From: Mactromeris polynyma
Taxonomy: Eukaryota > Mollusca > Bivalvia > Venerida > Mactridae
DNA length: 64,000 bases
NCBI GenBank assembly: GCA_032209605.1
Contig: JASFXZ010000001.1
Span: 620,001-684,000 of the forward strand
Direction: 5' to 3'
The position numbers were made by a program, and so were the translations under genes. How positions within the stretch are numbered: the first letter of the stretch is position 1; each line of letters starts with the position of its first letter. Below, in pieces: positions 35,450 through 49,500 of the stretch. A model generated the notes under the pieces. That model worked only from the letters and a program-made list of their open reading frames with translations. It was not told where the DNA came from and did not search any database.

Positions 35450-35685
35450 TATGAGCTCTGCTATGGGATTTACCAACTTTTCTGTAAGTGACACCATTTC
35501 AAGAATGTGATGTCACTATTTGCAAGCAGGAAACAATATTTACTTCATGTGGTCACTTCGTTTTCCTATTGCCATAAGGCGCAAATATTGCTTACTGTCA
35601 GTACATGGTGACTTCACATGTGACATTTTCTGAAATGACGTCACTTTAAGAGGTTGGAAATTGTACAGTGGCGCTCATATTACTT
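35450..35685. mobile_element. Full-length MITE at the right edge of unit C
   Basis: It runs from ATGAGCTCTGCTATGGGATT to GTACAGTGGCGCTCATATTA with imperfect inverted ends. Unlike the copies at the two junctions it continues past CTGTCAGTA into CATGGTGACTTCAC, so it represents the parental state before the duplication. Confidence 0.8.
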
Positions 35686-37500
35686 TCTCTGTTTTTTAAC
35701 GGTTTTCAAAACTACCTTTGTCCTGTCTATATTGACAAGCTAACCACACATTTGCATATAGTTGTAAACCTTTAAGAAAAGTCAACAGTGATTTTTCACT
35801 CCAGTCCAGTGATCAAGTTTTATCAAGTATGTATTGAGAAAATGTAAATTATGTACCCAAAATGTTATAGAAAATGAGTATCACTTTATTTTATGTTGTA
35901 ATAGGTGTACATATATTAGAAACAAGTGTTTAGGATAAACATCTCGACCCTGTTTGAACAAAATTTATTTCTCTTATGTCAACCCAAAACAATTAAAAAT
36001 TGTTAAATGTTGCGAAATTCATCAAATGTTCTATGTCATTAGGTACGAATACTCTTAAAATTATCGCCGTCTCTTTATCATGTGATGTTTACGTTGATTT
36101 CGAATTGTATCTGTCTTTGTATGTGTTTTTGTAAATGGCCAAAGGCAATGTGTATTGCTGTTGATGCCAATACAGTAGTTCCCACATCTACAATACTTAC
36201 CTCCCTTGTTCTTAACTGTCGGCCATTTTGATAGGCAAAACTGATAAGCCCTTATAGGAGTAATTTCCAAATATGTAATAATTGAAAAAATACCAAGAAA
36301 ATGTGCAAGTGACAACCACTTTTTCTTCAACTTATTGAGCAAAATGCCCCATGAGCATAATGAATTAGTTATTTTTTATATATTGGAATAGTTTATCATC
36401 ATTTACATTATATTCCCCATAAACTTTAAGGAAATTTGCCAATCAAAATGGCCGACAATTCAAAACAAGGGAGGTAAATATTGTAGATGTGGGAACTATC
36501 TATTTGAACTTTGATATTAAATGTTCTTAACCAATCACTGCGTCTCTGATATCATTATTTCTTTTTATCAACAGGGTACAATATGTCTTCAATCTTCAAT
36601 CAAAGAACAGCTTATATCACTGTGCTTTATGTAGTGAAGTAACTAAAACACATATTATATGAATTCATTATTCGTATAACACATATAATCAGTAACATAA
36701 TCACACATACATTATCATTTGCAATAATAATATAATTTAAATAATTAGTGACATTCTGAAATTAACAAGCACCTGCAATCAGGGTAGACCACTGTTGTCA
36801 GTACTGAACATAATACATGTACTATGCATTATATTATATATTGCAATAAACTGCATAAAATTACATGAAATTCAATATATAAGTAACATGAAATTACCAG
36901 TATATATATGTTGTCAGAGTGAAATGATTGCACATTGCAAACATGAAGTAAATGACTCCTTTTCATCAGAAGTGCAGCATTCACAAAATAACTAAAGATG
37001 TGCAGTTCATACTTATAAGCATTCATGTGTTTTAGAAACATCATATTTAAACACAATAGAGTAGATGAATATATGGCGGCATAGATTGAGGAATAGTCCC
37101 AATGTCACTGTAAGGAATGTCCTGAACACATGTATACATTGTACTGTGCAATCATTTAGTTACATACAGATACTTCATAGAAATGGTACGATCGAATAAA
37201 AAAGTACATCAAACCAACATACACAATGATTGTTGAAAAGTCGACAAAATTGACATAAAGACAATAAGGAAAAAAAGTTCAATATATCACAGATATGAAA
37301 CAATTACTGTGCGTTACAAAATAAGGATCTGTCTATATATACATCGAGAGAAATAATCCCTCGACTAATGTACGGCTTACAATAAACAGTTTGTACTCAT
37401 ATATATTTCACATCCTGTCAAATTTTCATAGTACATGTACAATAGTTTTGAACATAAAATTTTTAAAAAGTCATAAACTCTTTTGTGAACACTTAAAATT
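35686..37500. other. Region between the tandem duplication and HSD17B4; probable HSD17B4 3' UTR on the right
   Basis: No coding exon is seen. A MITE occupies 36172-36503. The last several hundred bases before 37501 lie directly downstream of the HSD17B4 stop codon and may be 3' UTR; I could not fix the polyadenylation site. Confidence 0.4.
36172..36503. mobile_element. MITE, second copy of the GTTCCCACAT family
   Basis: Ends ACAGTAGTTCCCACATCTAC and GTAGATGTGGGAACTATCTA, with CTCCCTTGTTCT / CAAGGGAGGTAAATA inside. Same family as 5318-5594. Confidence 0.75.
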
Positions 37501-40500
37501 CTACAATTTGGCTTGTTCCTTAAAAAGTTCACTGAGTTTCTGTGCCATCATGATGTTACCCTTTATTTTCATCTTTCCCTGCATGAAGGCCTGAAATACA
37601 TTTATGTCAATTATTAGTTAAACACAAAATAACATATAGAAACATTAAATAAACAACAAACAGAACAAATGCCTGGTATATGCTGTCATATTGATGTAGA
37701 TATCTACAGCATACAATAACCAACATGGGATATAAATATTATTATTATTTCAAACAAGAATTTCCTAATTCTATTCAATATACAATAACCAATATGGGAT
37801 ATAAATATTATTATTTCTAACAAGAATTTCCTAATTCTATTCAATATACAATAACCAATATGGGATATAAATATTATTATTTCAAACAAGAATTTCCTAA
37901 TTCTATTCAATATACAATAACCAATATGGGATATAAATATTATTATTATTTCAAACAAGAATTTCCTAATTCTATTCAATAAACAATAACTAACATGGGA
38001 TATAAATATTATTATTATTTCAAACAAGAATTTCCTAATTCTATTCAATAAACAATAACCAACATGGGATATAAATATTATTATTTCAAACAAGAATTTC
38101 CTAATTCTATTCAATATACAATAACCAATATGGGATATAAATATTATTATTTCAAACAAGAATTTCCTAATTCTATTCAATATACAATAACCAACATGGG
38201 ATATAAATATTATTATTATTTCAAACAAGAATTTCCTAATTCTATTCAATATACAATAACCAACATGGGATATAAATATTATTATTTCAAACAAGAATTT
38301 CCTAATTCTATTCAATATACAATAACCAACATGGGATATAAATATTATTATTATTTCAAACAAGAATTTCCTAATTCTATTCAATATACAATAACCAATA
38401 TGGGATATAAATATTATTATTTCAAACAAGAATTTCCTAATTCTATTCAATATACAATAACCAACATGGGATATAAATATTATTATTTCAAACAAGAATT
38501 TCCTAATTCTATTCAATACTTTTATAGACAAAGAAGTTACATCCAATTACAATCATGTTCTGATCCATGAATTATGTACACTGATACATATCAACAACTG
38601 CGAACATGGCAAAAGCTGAATAACATAAAATATCATGCAAGGGTAGAAAATAATGAACGTGAGTCTTACTGTTTGTCCGTTCAATTTTCCAGCAGCAAGA
38701 TCAATAAGGTCGTCATCTGATATGACAATAGTACAATCAGCTTTACCAGACTTTGGTTTACCTCGGTACAGTTCTCCATCACCAGTCTTCATATCTACAG
38801 CTGTAGGATTGTACAAACACACACAGACATATAAGTACAATTTTGATTATTAACATTTATCATTACTCTTCATACCTGCATGTATACTCAGTACACATGA
38901 TATGAGATTTCTAAATTTTCATTGATTGACTTTTAGGATACAAAAAAAGAACTTGACACGATATTATTGCACGTGTATGCAACATGTATGCTAAATTTCA
39001 TGACAATCGACAAGTATTTTCATAAAAAATGAGTAATAAAATTAATTTCAATGAAGTATGGTTTGTAAAAAATTGTGCGTTTTTAAATGTACTGAGTATA
39101 ATTGTACCGGTATATGAGTTGCTAATACAATAGCTGGATAATGATGTGTACCAACTTAAGGAAATAGGCAACCCTTAAACCTAAGATGACTACAAAAATC
39201 TGAGTAATCAACAGAAAACAGCCATCTTTGACAACCCATATTAACCCAGCAAAGAGTTTTTGTTCTTCAGCTAGGATGCATTTGAACAGTTGTTAGAGGT
39301 GGTATTAAATTTAACATATAAGATAGAGAATAAGTTGCTACAGGGAATGCCACACACATAAGACAGTGCCTCCCCACACAGGCCTCCAGGAAAACAACAA
39401 TCCATAAAACACAAGGCACTTAAGGAGGTTAAAGGGTACATAAGTTAAGGAACAGAGACGCAAGTAATGGATTGGCCGACCATAAGGAATAACTAGGAGA
39501 ATCAACGAGGACAAACAGTGGGGGAATTAATGGATGGAAAAAATCACAGGACAAGTCAAGATACCCAAATTTCACAAAATATTGATAAATGAAAAATACC
39601 AAGTAAGAAGACGATAGTTTATCAAGGAATATTTAAAGTAAATTCTCACGTAATGACCACCTCAAAATTAAGACCACCTAATAAATAAGACCATATTTTG
39701 ATGGACAAGTTATTAATTTTGCTTTCAAAGTTTAACTTAATAATCAGACCAACTCATCACACAGACAAACTTTCTTTAGAATCCATGCCGGTCTTATCAT
39801 CGAGGTTTCAAACATAATATATCTTACTCCATTCTGCTACCATTTTTCCATTCTTGGTCACTTCCCAACCAAACACAGCCTTGATTTTCTTCACCAAGTC
39901 TTTCTTACCCTCCACCTGGGTCTTCATGCCTTGGAACATAACATCGCTCTTCAGTGAGTCAGGCTGTAATAAAACATGTAATGTTCTTATATATGAGGTC
40001 CAGCCACCGACGTCACATCTCTATACTGTCACTGTACAGAGACACGCATGTGGGGCTATTATATATGCATGTATGTAACTTTCTAGTAATCAAGATTATT
40101 CATCACCTATGGCCCAACAACATGTATGAAACTCTGCAGAGGTGTGGAATTCCTGCGCCAGACATGTCTGGCATGGTCGTTTTGGTGCCCCGACGTGTGT
40201 ATTTCTTTATTTAAATTATCTGTGGACAAGTAGAAACTTAGCACAGGCTAATATGGCGAAAATAGTTGTAAACAGTTTGTTTTCATCCGGTTTTTGTGCT
40301 GTGCTAACTTAGTTAGTTAAACTTGCTCTTCAGCAAGCAACTGACAAGTTCTCAACATGACGAGGACATCTGTAGATTTGCCGGAATGCATGCCACAAAA
40401 AATCGGAGAACATTTTGCCTCGCTTAAATTTTGTGACACGCATTCCGGCAAATCTACAGAGATCTATGTGTCGATATGACCGGGTTTTAGGTTATAAAAA

Positions 40501-43500
40501 AACTATTTTTAACAAACAAAAACTGCCAAAGTACAGACTGTTTTGTAAACAAAAAAGTCACATGTTCACCCACCCCGACTGTGTAAGCTTTCATCTAACA
40601 TTACAACTTCCATACAAATCAACACATACAACAAACCAACTTCTTATGAATTAAATTAAATATAGACTGAATTTACAATAATGACCATTTTAGGCTATAG
40701 AAGTCATGCCACTTAAATCTATAACCATTAATGGGTATAAAATTGCATACACCATACTATTCCTCATAATAGAAATAATGTACTGAGCCAAATAAACTAT
40801 TCAGTATATTGTATTTCATTTTTATGATACATTTGTAAGCTTCAAGAGTAATTTTCTGCATACACTTAGTTACTAAAATGTCCTGTCAAATTTAGGCTTT
40901 TAAAGAGCTTATTAATTCGATAAACAGGTAAAGTAGTCTTACCATTGTGTAAGTATTAAATATTCCCTAAGTAAGAAACAACCGGACTGTCACAACACAA
41001 TTCAATTAATAAGCATACCAGATTGTATACCACCCCTAAGTCAAGTTGAACCTTGATTTTAACCCATTAACGTTTTACACATCCAGGATAGTCATACTAG
41101 ATTATAACCTTTTAACCGTACCCGATATTAAACTTACGTGTACAATCACCCAGTTCAAACAGTTTGAAATCAAACATTTTGAATGGAAGATATTTAAACT
41201 GTGGTAGATAGAGTAAATGTTGTTTCAATTATGTTATACAAACCAACATAACAATAGTTGCAACATACTGATAAAGGCTAAATAAACAAAAGTAGGGTTT
41301 ATTACACTTGCACTTAGTTTAACACACAGGTATTTACCATGAGTAATCTCCCTTTCCATATCCCTTCTATAGTATAATACATGTATATATTAAATACTGT
41401 ATTAAATAGATAGTATACTATAGAAGGGATATAGAAAGGGAGATAACGCATGACGATCACCTGTGGTTTTACACAACAACATATTCAAATTAGAGGTAAT
41501 TAGGGAGAGTGTGTGAACCCTTATGTGGTGTGAACCCTTATGTGGAAGTATTGAGTTCAAATTCGATCTTGGGAAAGGTAGAACCTCTGATTTCAAAATC
41601 CCTACACAGAAAAAAATTTCACTTAAAGACCACCTCATAATTAAGAACACAATTTTCAAGTCCATTTTCACTATTTTGCTTTTTATTCAACCTCAATATT
41701 AACACCACCTCAATATTAAGACCTGTTTTCAAGGGTCCCAAGGGTGGTCTTATTATCAAGGTTTTACTGTATTAGGCTTAATAACCTAGGAAGCAGTCAT
41801 CAACAGGGGATACTGTTAGTCATGACACTTGAGGAATGACATGTGATATGATATCACAGATTTTGTCTTGTCTCTTATTCCCATGGGCACATTTTCTGAA
41901 TACATCAATTTGCTGATGGTCATAGTTTATGTTTGATACTTATTTATATATTGAACATTGTAAAATAAAAATGTTATGAGTCTATTGTTAGAATGTTTCG
42001 ATAGCTCGTATAATACATGGGTGGTAGTAAAGGTTTTCAAAGTCAATCATGATATGAAAAAGTAACAATGATACTTATAGTAAAATCGAAGACTTTCAAT
42101 TATATTAACACATACTAGGAAATACTACCCTGCTGTATTGTTCAATTCTACTTTCACAGCAAGTGCTTTTATTATTGTTTCCTTATAAATTACATTTCCA
42201 ATGTATTTAAGATACGATAGGCAGAATTAAAATATGTATGAAGTGTAGTTCCTTTATGAATAAGTAACCTGGTAAATTCACCTTTCAGTATGTATTTATA
42301 TTATGAGGCACAACCAAAAAGAACAAGCACAATATTGGATTGCACCCTCTCTATCAATCCTGTTTTGCCTCATTGTTCATGTAGCACATGTAGTATAACA
42401 GACCGTTGTAACAAGTTTTCTCCCTTTATCTATTCTAGAGTTCTCTCCCTTTATCTATTCTAGAGTTCTCTCCCTTTATCCGTTCTATAGTACATGTATA
42501 ATACATAGTATCTCCATAGAGTTCTCTCCCTTTATCTTTAGTATATATGGTACAAAATATGAATACTATTAGAATGGATAAAGGGAGAGTACTCTAGAAG
42601 GAATAAAGGGAGAGAACTTGTGACAATCTCATGTGAGAAGTACACAGTAGTATAGTCGAAACCCGTTAATTTCATTAATGGCCAACTTTCTTGTCTTGTA
42701 AGTACGCATTTTTGCTATGGCGATGTTGTATAACTTACCATTCGTACGATTTGCTGCAGGTGTTGTAAAACTAATTGACTTGTGATAAGTGGTATACTTT
42801 AAATACATAATATAACGGACATAATATCTATGTATTTTTGTTGTTGTTTTTGGATTAATGCTCTTATTTCAACAATATATAATCATAAACAGCGAGTGGC
42901 TGATTTTATCAGTTTCATTTGAAATGGGTAAATATTCGCTGCGACACTTATCAATTAGATTGCACACTACGATCTTTCTTTTATTAATCACTTTTACAAA
43001 CTGTAAACAAATTATTGTGACACAAACAATAGGTCGAGATAAAATTGTTAATCTCTTCATAGTCCATTGACACCTTTTCAGTTTCAACCACATCACAAGA
43101 ATGTCAACACAAACAAGTACATTAAGGTGTAAAAACACTCTTTGATTCAGAGAAATCACATCGACATAGAAATGTCGACATATAAATCATTTTCCTTATA
43201 CAATATATAGCGACAGAAATTGGGTATATACTTATATGTTGACTAAACCGGAATTTCGATATTACCGATGTCGACACAATGAGTGTCAACTATATAAAGA
43301 AGGGCTGTAGGTCCCAGACGATGAACACAATTGTTGCAAGGTTATGGATTCTGAGAGATTCTGTTTGTATTCCAGGAGTTATATGATATAGGTAGTAATG
43401 GGATATTATCTTACCTGACCCAGCGATGTTGCTGGAGATGCACTTTCATACAAATCTACATATGCTCCGGTCAAACATGGTACACCAGTTTCAACGACCT

Positions 43501-46500
43501 AGCATAAAAGAAATATTATCACATTATTAAAAGTATCCATAGCTAAGTTACATACACAGAAATAGTTACATACATTATAACTATGAGAAATCTGATGATG
43601 GAACAATGAGGCAACAGTACTTTAGGGATTAGATATCAGACCAAATGATATATAGCTACAGTAAAACTTCAAAATCTCAAACTGCCGTCAGACCTAGCAA
43701 TTAGTTCAAGCCATCTATTGTTCAAGGCATCTACGGTATACGTGTATATGTACGAAATGAATTTCGCTGGTGCAAGTGTACTAAGCCTGTTGAACGCATG
43801 TCATATGTGTGTTGTTTGTGTCGATCAATAGTCGCAGCATTATTCATAATAATAATAATGATAATTAAAAAAGAAATGAAAGAAAAACACAAATAGATTT
43901 AAATAAATGATTTGTTTATTCTTATACACATGAATTATTTGTACATCGTACAACCATCAAGTAATTATCATGACATGCGAATAACATGTTTCGCTAATCT
44001 TACCTGTCACCAAACTACAGAATATTATGCGGTCAATCAAAGAGGTCTTTGGGTCAATGAAAGGTGTGAATTATTGTATTATTCGACCTATCTATGGTGA
44101 ACAATGAATGAACTAATAGCTAGGGACTGCAAATCCTGTTTGAGTGTTCGACCTATCTCTGTTCGAGAGATCTACTGTTAAATAATATGAAATAAGAAGG
44201 GATTTCGCCGGGACTTAAGAACCTGTTTGAAGTATTTACTGTGTTCGAGCCAAAACTGTTTGAAGTTTCGAAGTTTTACTATACACTATATTACCTGCAC
44301 GTACAATATTTAATATTGATAGAGTTAACAGTATGCATACATTGTTCTTTATACAAACAAATTGATAATTTCCAATCAATTGTATTAGTCAATAATTTGT
44401 GTGGAAACTTTTAATCAACCTACTCTCAACCAGGAAGTACGACATAAAGCATGAACAAATATTTACCTTGCACTGGAAGTAAATCCTGTTACCGTCTTTC
44501 CACATGTCTGTCTGTAATGTCTCTCCTGGAAGTACCGGCTTGGAAAATCGGGTCTACAATAATTTGTAACCAGACTGCTACAACATTCATTGTTATTCTA
44601 TATGCTATCAATGAAATCTTACATCAAACTGTACTCATCACATCCAAAACAGATCTGTTTAGTGCCATTATATTACATTTTAAAACACATTTTAGTTTTT
44701 TTTTATATATAATCTTATAAAAAATTCTGGGTACATTCTCATTCATGTGTTATAGGTGTTTTTCATCTTTTGGCCATACTTAGTCAAACATTCACTCTTA
44801 ATTAGTGGATAGCAATATAAGACTACACATAAGCACACATATATCAAGTTGAAGAAGGGCCATAACTCCTCAAAATATTAGTGGATTATAAACAAAATGG
44901 ATTTTCACCTGTATTTTATTATCCTGTGCTTATGTGCCCAACATTAATAGAATCTATCCATCCCTTAATAAAGAGTTTTTGATTGGATACCAATTTTTTG
45001 CATGGATGGACACATGGACAGACAGGGGTAACACTTTATGACCCTATGTCATTCTTTGAATGGCGGGGCATGATAAAAAGGACAGTAAAACATAATTTAA
45101 AGACCCTTAATTAAAACACACGACCATTTTTTCACAAACCAGGTTGCATTCTATCTTCCTCATTTTAACTTAAATATGACCTCATTATTAAGACCAACTT
45201 TCGTCAGAATCAATGGTGGTCTTATTATTGAAGTTTCACCGTATTTGTCCCCAGTGAGTAATGATATGATTATGTTGAACAAAACATTAGTAGAAACATA
45301 CAACTACTTTCTTATGATCATGTATAATTGTCATCATTACGTCCTTAAGTGTTTGACAAATGTACCAAAATAACAAGATAAATATCCAAAACACACACAC
45401 AAACAAACAAACATTCACATACACAAACAAACAAACATTCACACACGCACACACACAAACATTCACACACGCACACACACAAACAAACAAACATTCACAC
45501 ACGCACACACACAAACAAACAAACATTCACACACGCACACACACAAACAAACATTCACACACGCACACACGCAAACAATATATTGTACATTAACATCAGG
45601 ATGTCTGACACTATTTACTTTCAAATTTTCATTTACATATCGTCAGACACTCAAATAATATATTTTAAATATTAAAAAAATAAATAACCATTAAATATAA
45701 AGGCATTATACAATAGCACAGTAATTGTCAATTGAAGAAATAAAAGTTGTATATATGAAATAATGTGTATGATTAATTCTAATATAGATAAAAGCATAAT
45801 GCCCATTGTTTCACACATACAAGTAAATACATACACTGATAAACATACATATATACATACGTTTTCACATAATGAATCAATCACAATGCTACAAAAATAC
45901 AAAACACAACTATGAGTAAAAAATATAGGACATAATATCATACCTTTATAGCTTTCATTTTGCTGACATCATTGTTTGCAAATGTCTTCAGGACATGTCG
46001 AGTTGCATACCCAAAACTGCACATACCATGTAAAATTGGTGTCTTAAATCCTGAAAATATAAAACACAATTTATTACCATTTCAATGAATTCATACATTT
46101 GTCTAAGTGCACACATTCAGCAAATTAGAGCTGTATACATTTCAAACGTAACATATACTGTACACATACTATACTCGTAGTGAACATCACTAGGCTCCAG
46201 TAAGCTGTTTCCCAGTTTCTTACCTTCTTATCAACCGTAAATATGATCCCACCTGTAAATTCTGACTGAGCTAATGGATGTATCATTTCTAAGCACATGC
46301 TTAACATTACACTAAGAAACATTTACATTTAAGTGTGTTTAATTTCTATTAGAAAGAACAGTGAATGAGCATTTAGAATGTCTTGCTAGACAAGTTTATC
46401 CTCAACAATGCAATGTACCGTAAAACCCCTATTTTATGCCCCCAGAGCGTTACATTTTCTGAAAGGGGGGCATTTATTAGAGGCCATAAGGTAGTGAAAT

Positions 46501-49500
46501 CAATCATCATTTCTCTCCCTAAAAGTTCATGCAAGTACATTGGGAATTCCCCACTAGCATGAAGTCGACAAATGACACCTTCAGATCTTCGCTGCCATTG
46601 TTGATTTCTCTTCATAGCCTCTGCTTTTGGACACCTTTGATCTCACCGGCATTCTGACTACACAGCTACTGCCTACTGACTTATGTCATTGTGACCTAAG
46701 TCATTGTGACCCAAGTCATTCTTGGATATGAAAATAACTGTCAAAAATAGGTCATTCACCTGATGCTGTAAACAAGTGCACTACCGTATATCTGCTGTTT
46801 ACTGTGTGTTAATAAATGTGTTGATACAGTTTAATAGCTGTCTTTTTTTCACGGAAATTTGACGTGTTCACATACGGTAGTATTTCATGTTACATACTAT
46901 GGAAGAGAATGGTATTTAAACCTTCATAAGTTTTTCTCTCTTTCTTTTCTGGTTACTCGGAAAAAAATAGGTCAGGGGGGCGTTAATTAGGGTGGGGGCG
47001 TTAAATAGGGTGGGGGCGTTAAATAGGGATTTTACAGTAAGCTACATAATCTGAACTTAAACAATAATTACCTCCCATGGCAGCAAAACTTGGATCAATA
47101 TGAAGAGGATTGCTATCACCTGTCAATCTGTACAAAGCAGCCTATAATAACGAGAAAATACATGAATTTCCAGTTCAAACATAGTACTACTCACTATGTC
47201 AGTTATAATCCATTGAAAAGTGTTTTCAAGACCGTTTGCTAATACTGTTCGGTTTCTCAACACTTCCTACATAAGTTTACCAAAACATTCCATCAACACC
47301 TCAAAAGCATCAAGGTGTCCCTTTAGAAGACCTATGAGTGTACAGCAATCTTCTGCAAGATGGTGATGGTTTGAAAGAAAAAGGGACAGATGGAATGGAA
47401 AATATGGAAAATATATTTCGGAGTCTGGTAAAGACAAAAATCACATTGATGATTTCTGAAACAACATAGCTTACTTGGTCAACACTGGTCTTCTCAGACA
47501 TGCTGGCATCTGGTGCACGTTTTGGAGGTTTTTCCATTTTCCTAAGAACATCTGAATTTTTAGCACCCTGGAAACCTCCTGCTCCAATCACCATGGTAGC
47601 AAACTGATTGAAGGCAACTTTCTCTTTCTTCTCATCATATGTATCCACTTAAAGGGTAAAGATAACCAAATAAATGTCAGAACATCAGACCTAAATGTAT
47701 AAAATCCGACCTAAATGCACTTCTCCCCATAGCAATTTCTTTGTTTAAATCAGAAACATAAATGTTGACCAAAGAGTTAGTTTGAAGAAAATGGGCACCG
47801 TGTCCACAACCTGTCAATGGATTTTGAGTTCATTTATATATTTATTGTCAGTCAAATATTAATAAGGGTTGTGGCAGTCAGTAAGGAGAATATGACTTGA
47901 TAGCTGTATGGAAACATATGCAGCTATATCTATACAGTACGCCTAGGAAACATTTCCCACAATATAAATTAGCAGTGTTTGTGTTGATACCCTCAGTCTT
48001 TTTATGTAACTTTAAGTATGTGGATGTAATTCCGCAAAGTACAACCGTCGCAGCTTTATGAAACATTGTACTTGGGATCATATCTAGGTTTACAGAATGC
48101 TGATCTGATCAGAAGGGAACACACAAGCACAAGGAAATATAAAACTTACCATCAATCAGGATCAAAGCACCAACCCCTTTATCAAGGACATCAGATATTC
48201 TAGCCTGGGAGGTAAGTTTTCCACTACTAGGGAATGGTTTGTAGAATTCCATGTATTGTTCACCATGTAGAATCTACAACAGAATGGAGAGACTTATTGT
48301 TGGAACACATTGACAGAGAGCAATGGTGGTAGTAAACACCATACACACAAATCAATTACGCTATCATTGTTGCTTCCGATGTTGCTATTTCAGCAGCCAG
48401 TCTTACATTTTTCATGTTCCTCAAAACACGACTTTATTTCAATATTACTACAGCTGGTGTTAAGTGCTGTGTGCCGGATGTAAAAATTCGCTCTGTATCT
48501 CATCTAAAGAGCAGTTAACCGTAATCAACTTTATATAAATTAAATTTACACGAAAATGACGTTAGGTCGCTGTGTTGACGTGGTTAGCATCACGGACCGG
48601 CAATCTGTAGACCCGGGTTCGAATCCCGGTAGCGCCATTGACAGATTTTTCGTGTTCCTCAAAACAAGACTTTATTACAGATGTCCAGTAAGCTCAGGCA
48701 TTAGGTGGTCACACAACTGCTTATCTAGATATTTTTAATAGAAAGCCCGGAGAGGTGTGTATTCACACTGTTATGACTCGAGTGCGCATATCGATGACTC
48801 AACGCAACAATGTCGAAACTCCTACATAAATACATAGGAGTTACGACATTGTTGCGTGAGCCCTCGATATGTGGTTTTATGTCCTATCAACAATTTTCAA
48901 TTAAACAGAGATGATGTCAACTCCAAATATTTTGACTGTGATCAAACCCCTGACATCCCAGCACCCGAGGCTGATGCTGAACCACCGAGTCAGTCCTGTG
49001 ATGATTTGGCTCAAGATATTACGTTTAAGTTACATTCGTCTTCTAATTCTGATTCATATCAGGAGATTGAGAGTTGCCTGCTAGAGAACAAATTAGTACC
49101 ATAACGGAAGCCATACAGCTAAAATACTAGTGAAATAATAACATTAATCTCAACAAAACCATCCTACCAATACATAAAGTGTTACCTTGGTGACATCAAT
49201 ACTCAAGCCAGGAATTGCACCAGTAAACGTACTAAAAAAACTACTTTGTGCAGGAAGTACAGCAAAACTTGGAACAACACCAAAATCTGCTGATCCTTCA
49301 AATAGGAACTTCAAGTAGTCTTCATCTTTTGTTGTATATCCAACTAAAATATAGTCAAATAAACATTTATCTCTCTGCAAAATACCTATAGGTATCTAAA
49401 TTATCCATGAGTGTAGTTATATAAACCTACCAAGAACTATCTTGAAAAATGATGTTCGGCGCAATTTGAAGGTTAAGATTTGTTGTGCAACATAAAAAAT

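Noticed and set aside
37704..38570. Long repetitive reading frames on both strands (280 and 168 codons)
   Set aside because: They are translations of a 66/69-bp tandem repeat inside an HSD17B4 intron.
45287..45593. Cys/Val-rich and His/Thr-rich frames
   Set aside because: Low-complexity translation of a CA-rich microsatellite.
48565..48637. Functional tRNA-Ala gene
   Set aside because: The acceptor stem does not pair without removing a base and position 33 is C; flanking sequence looks like a SINE.
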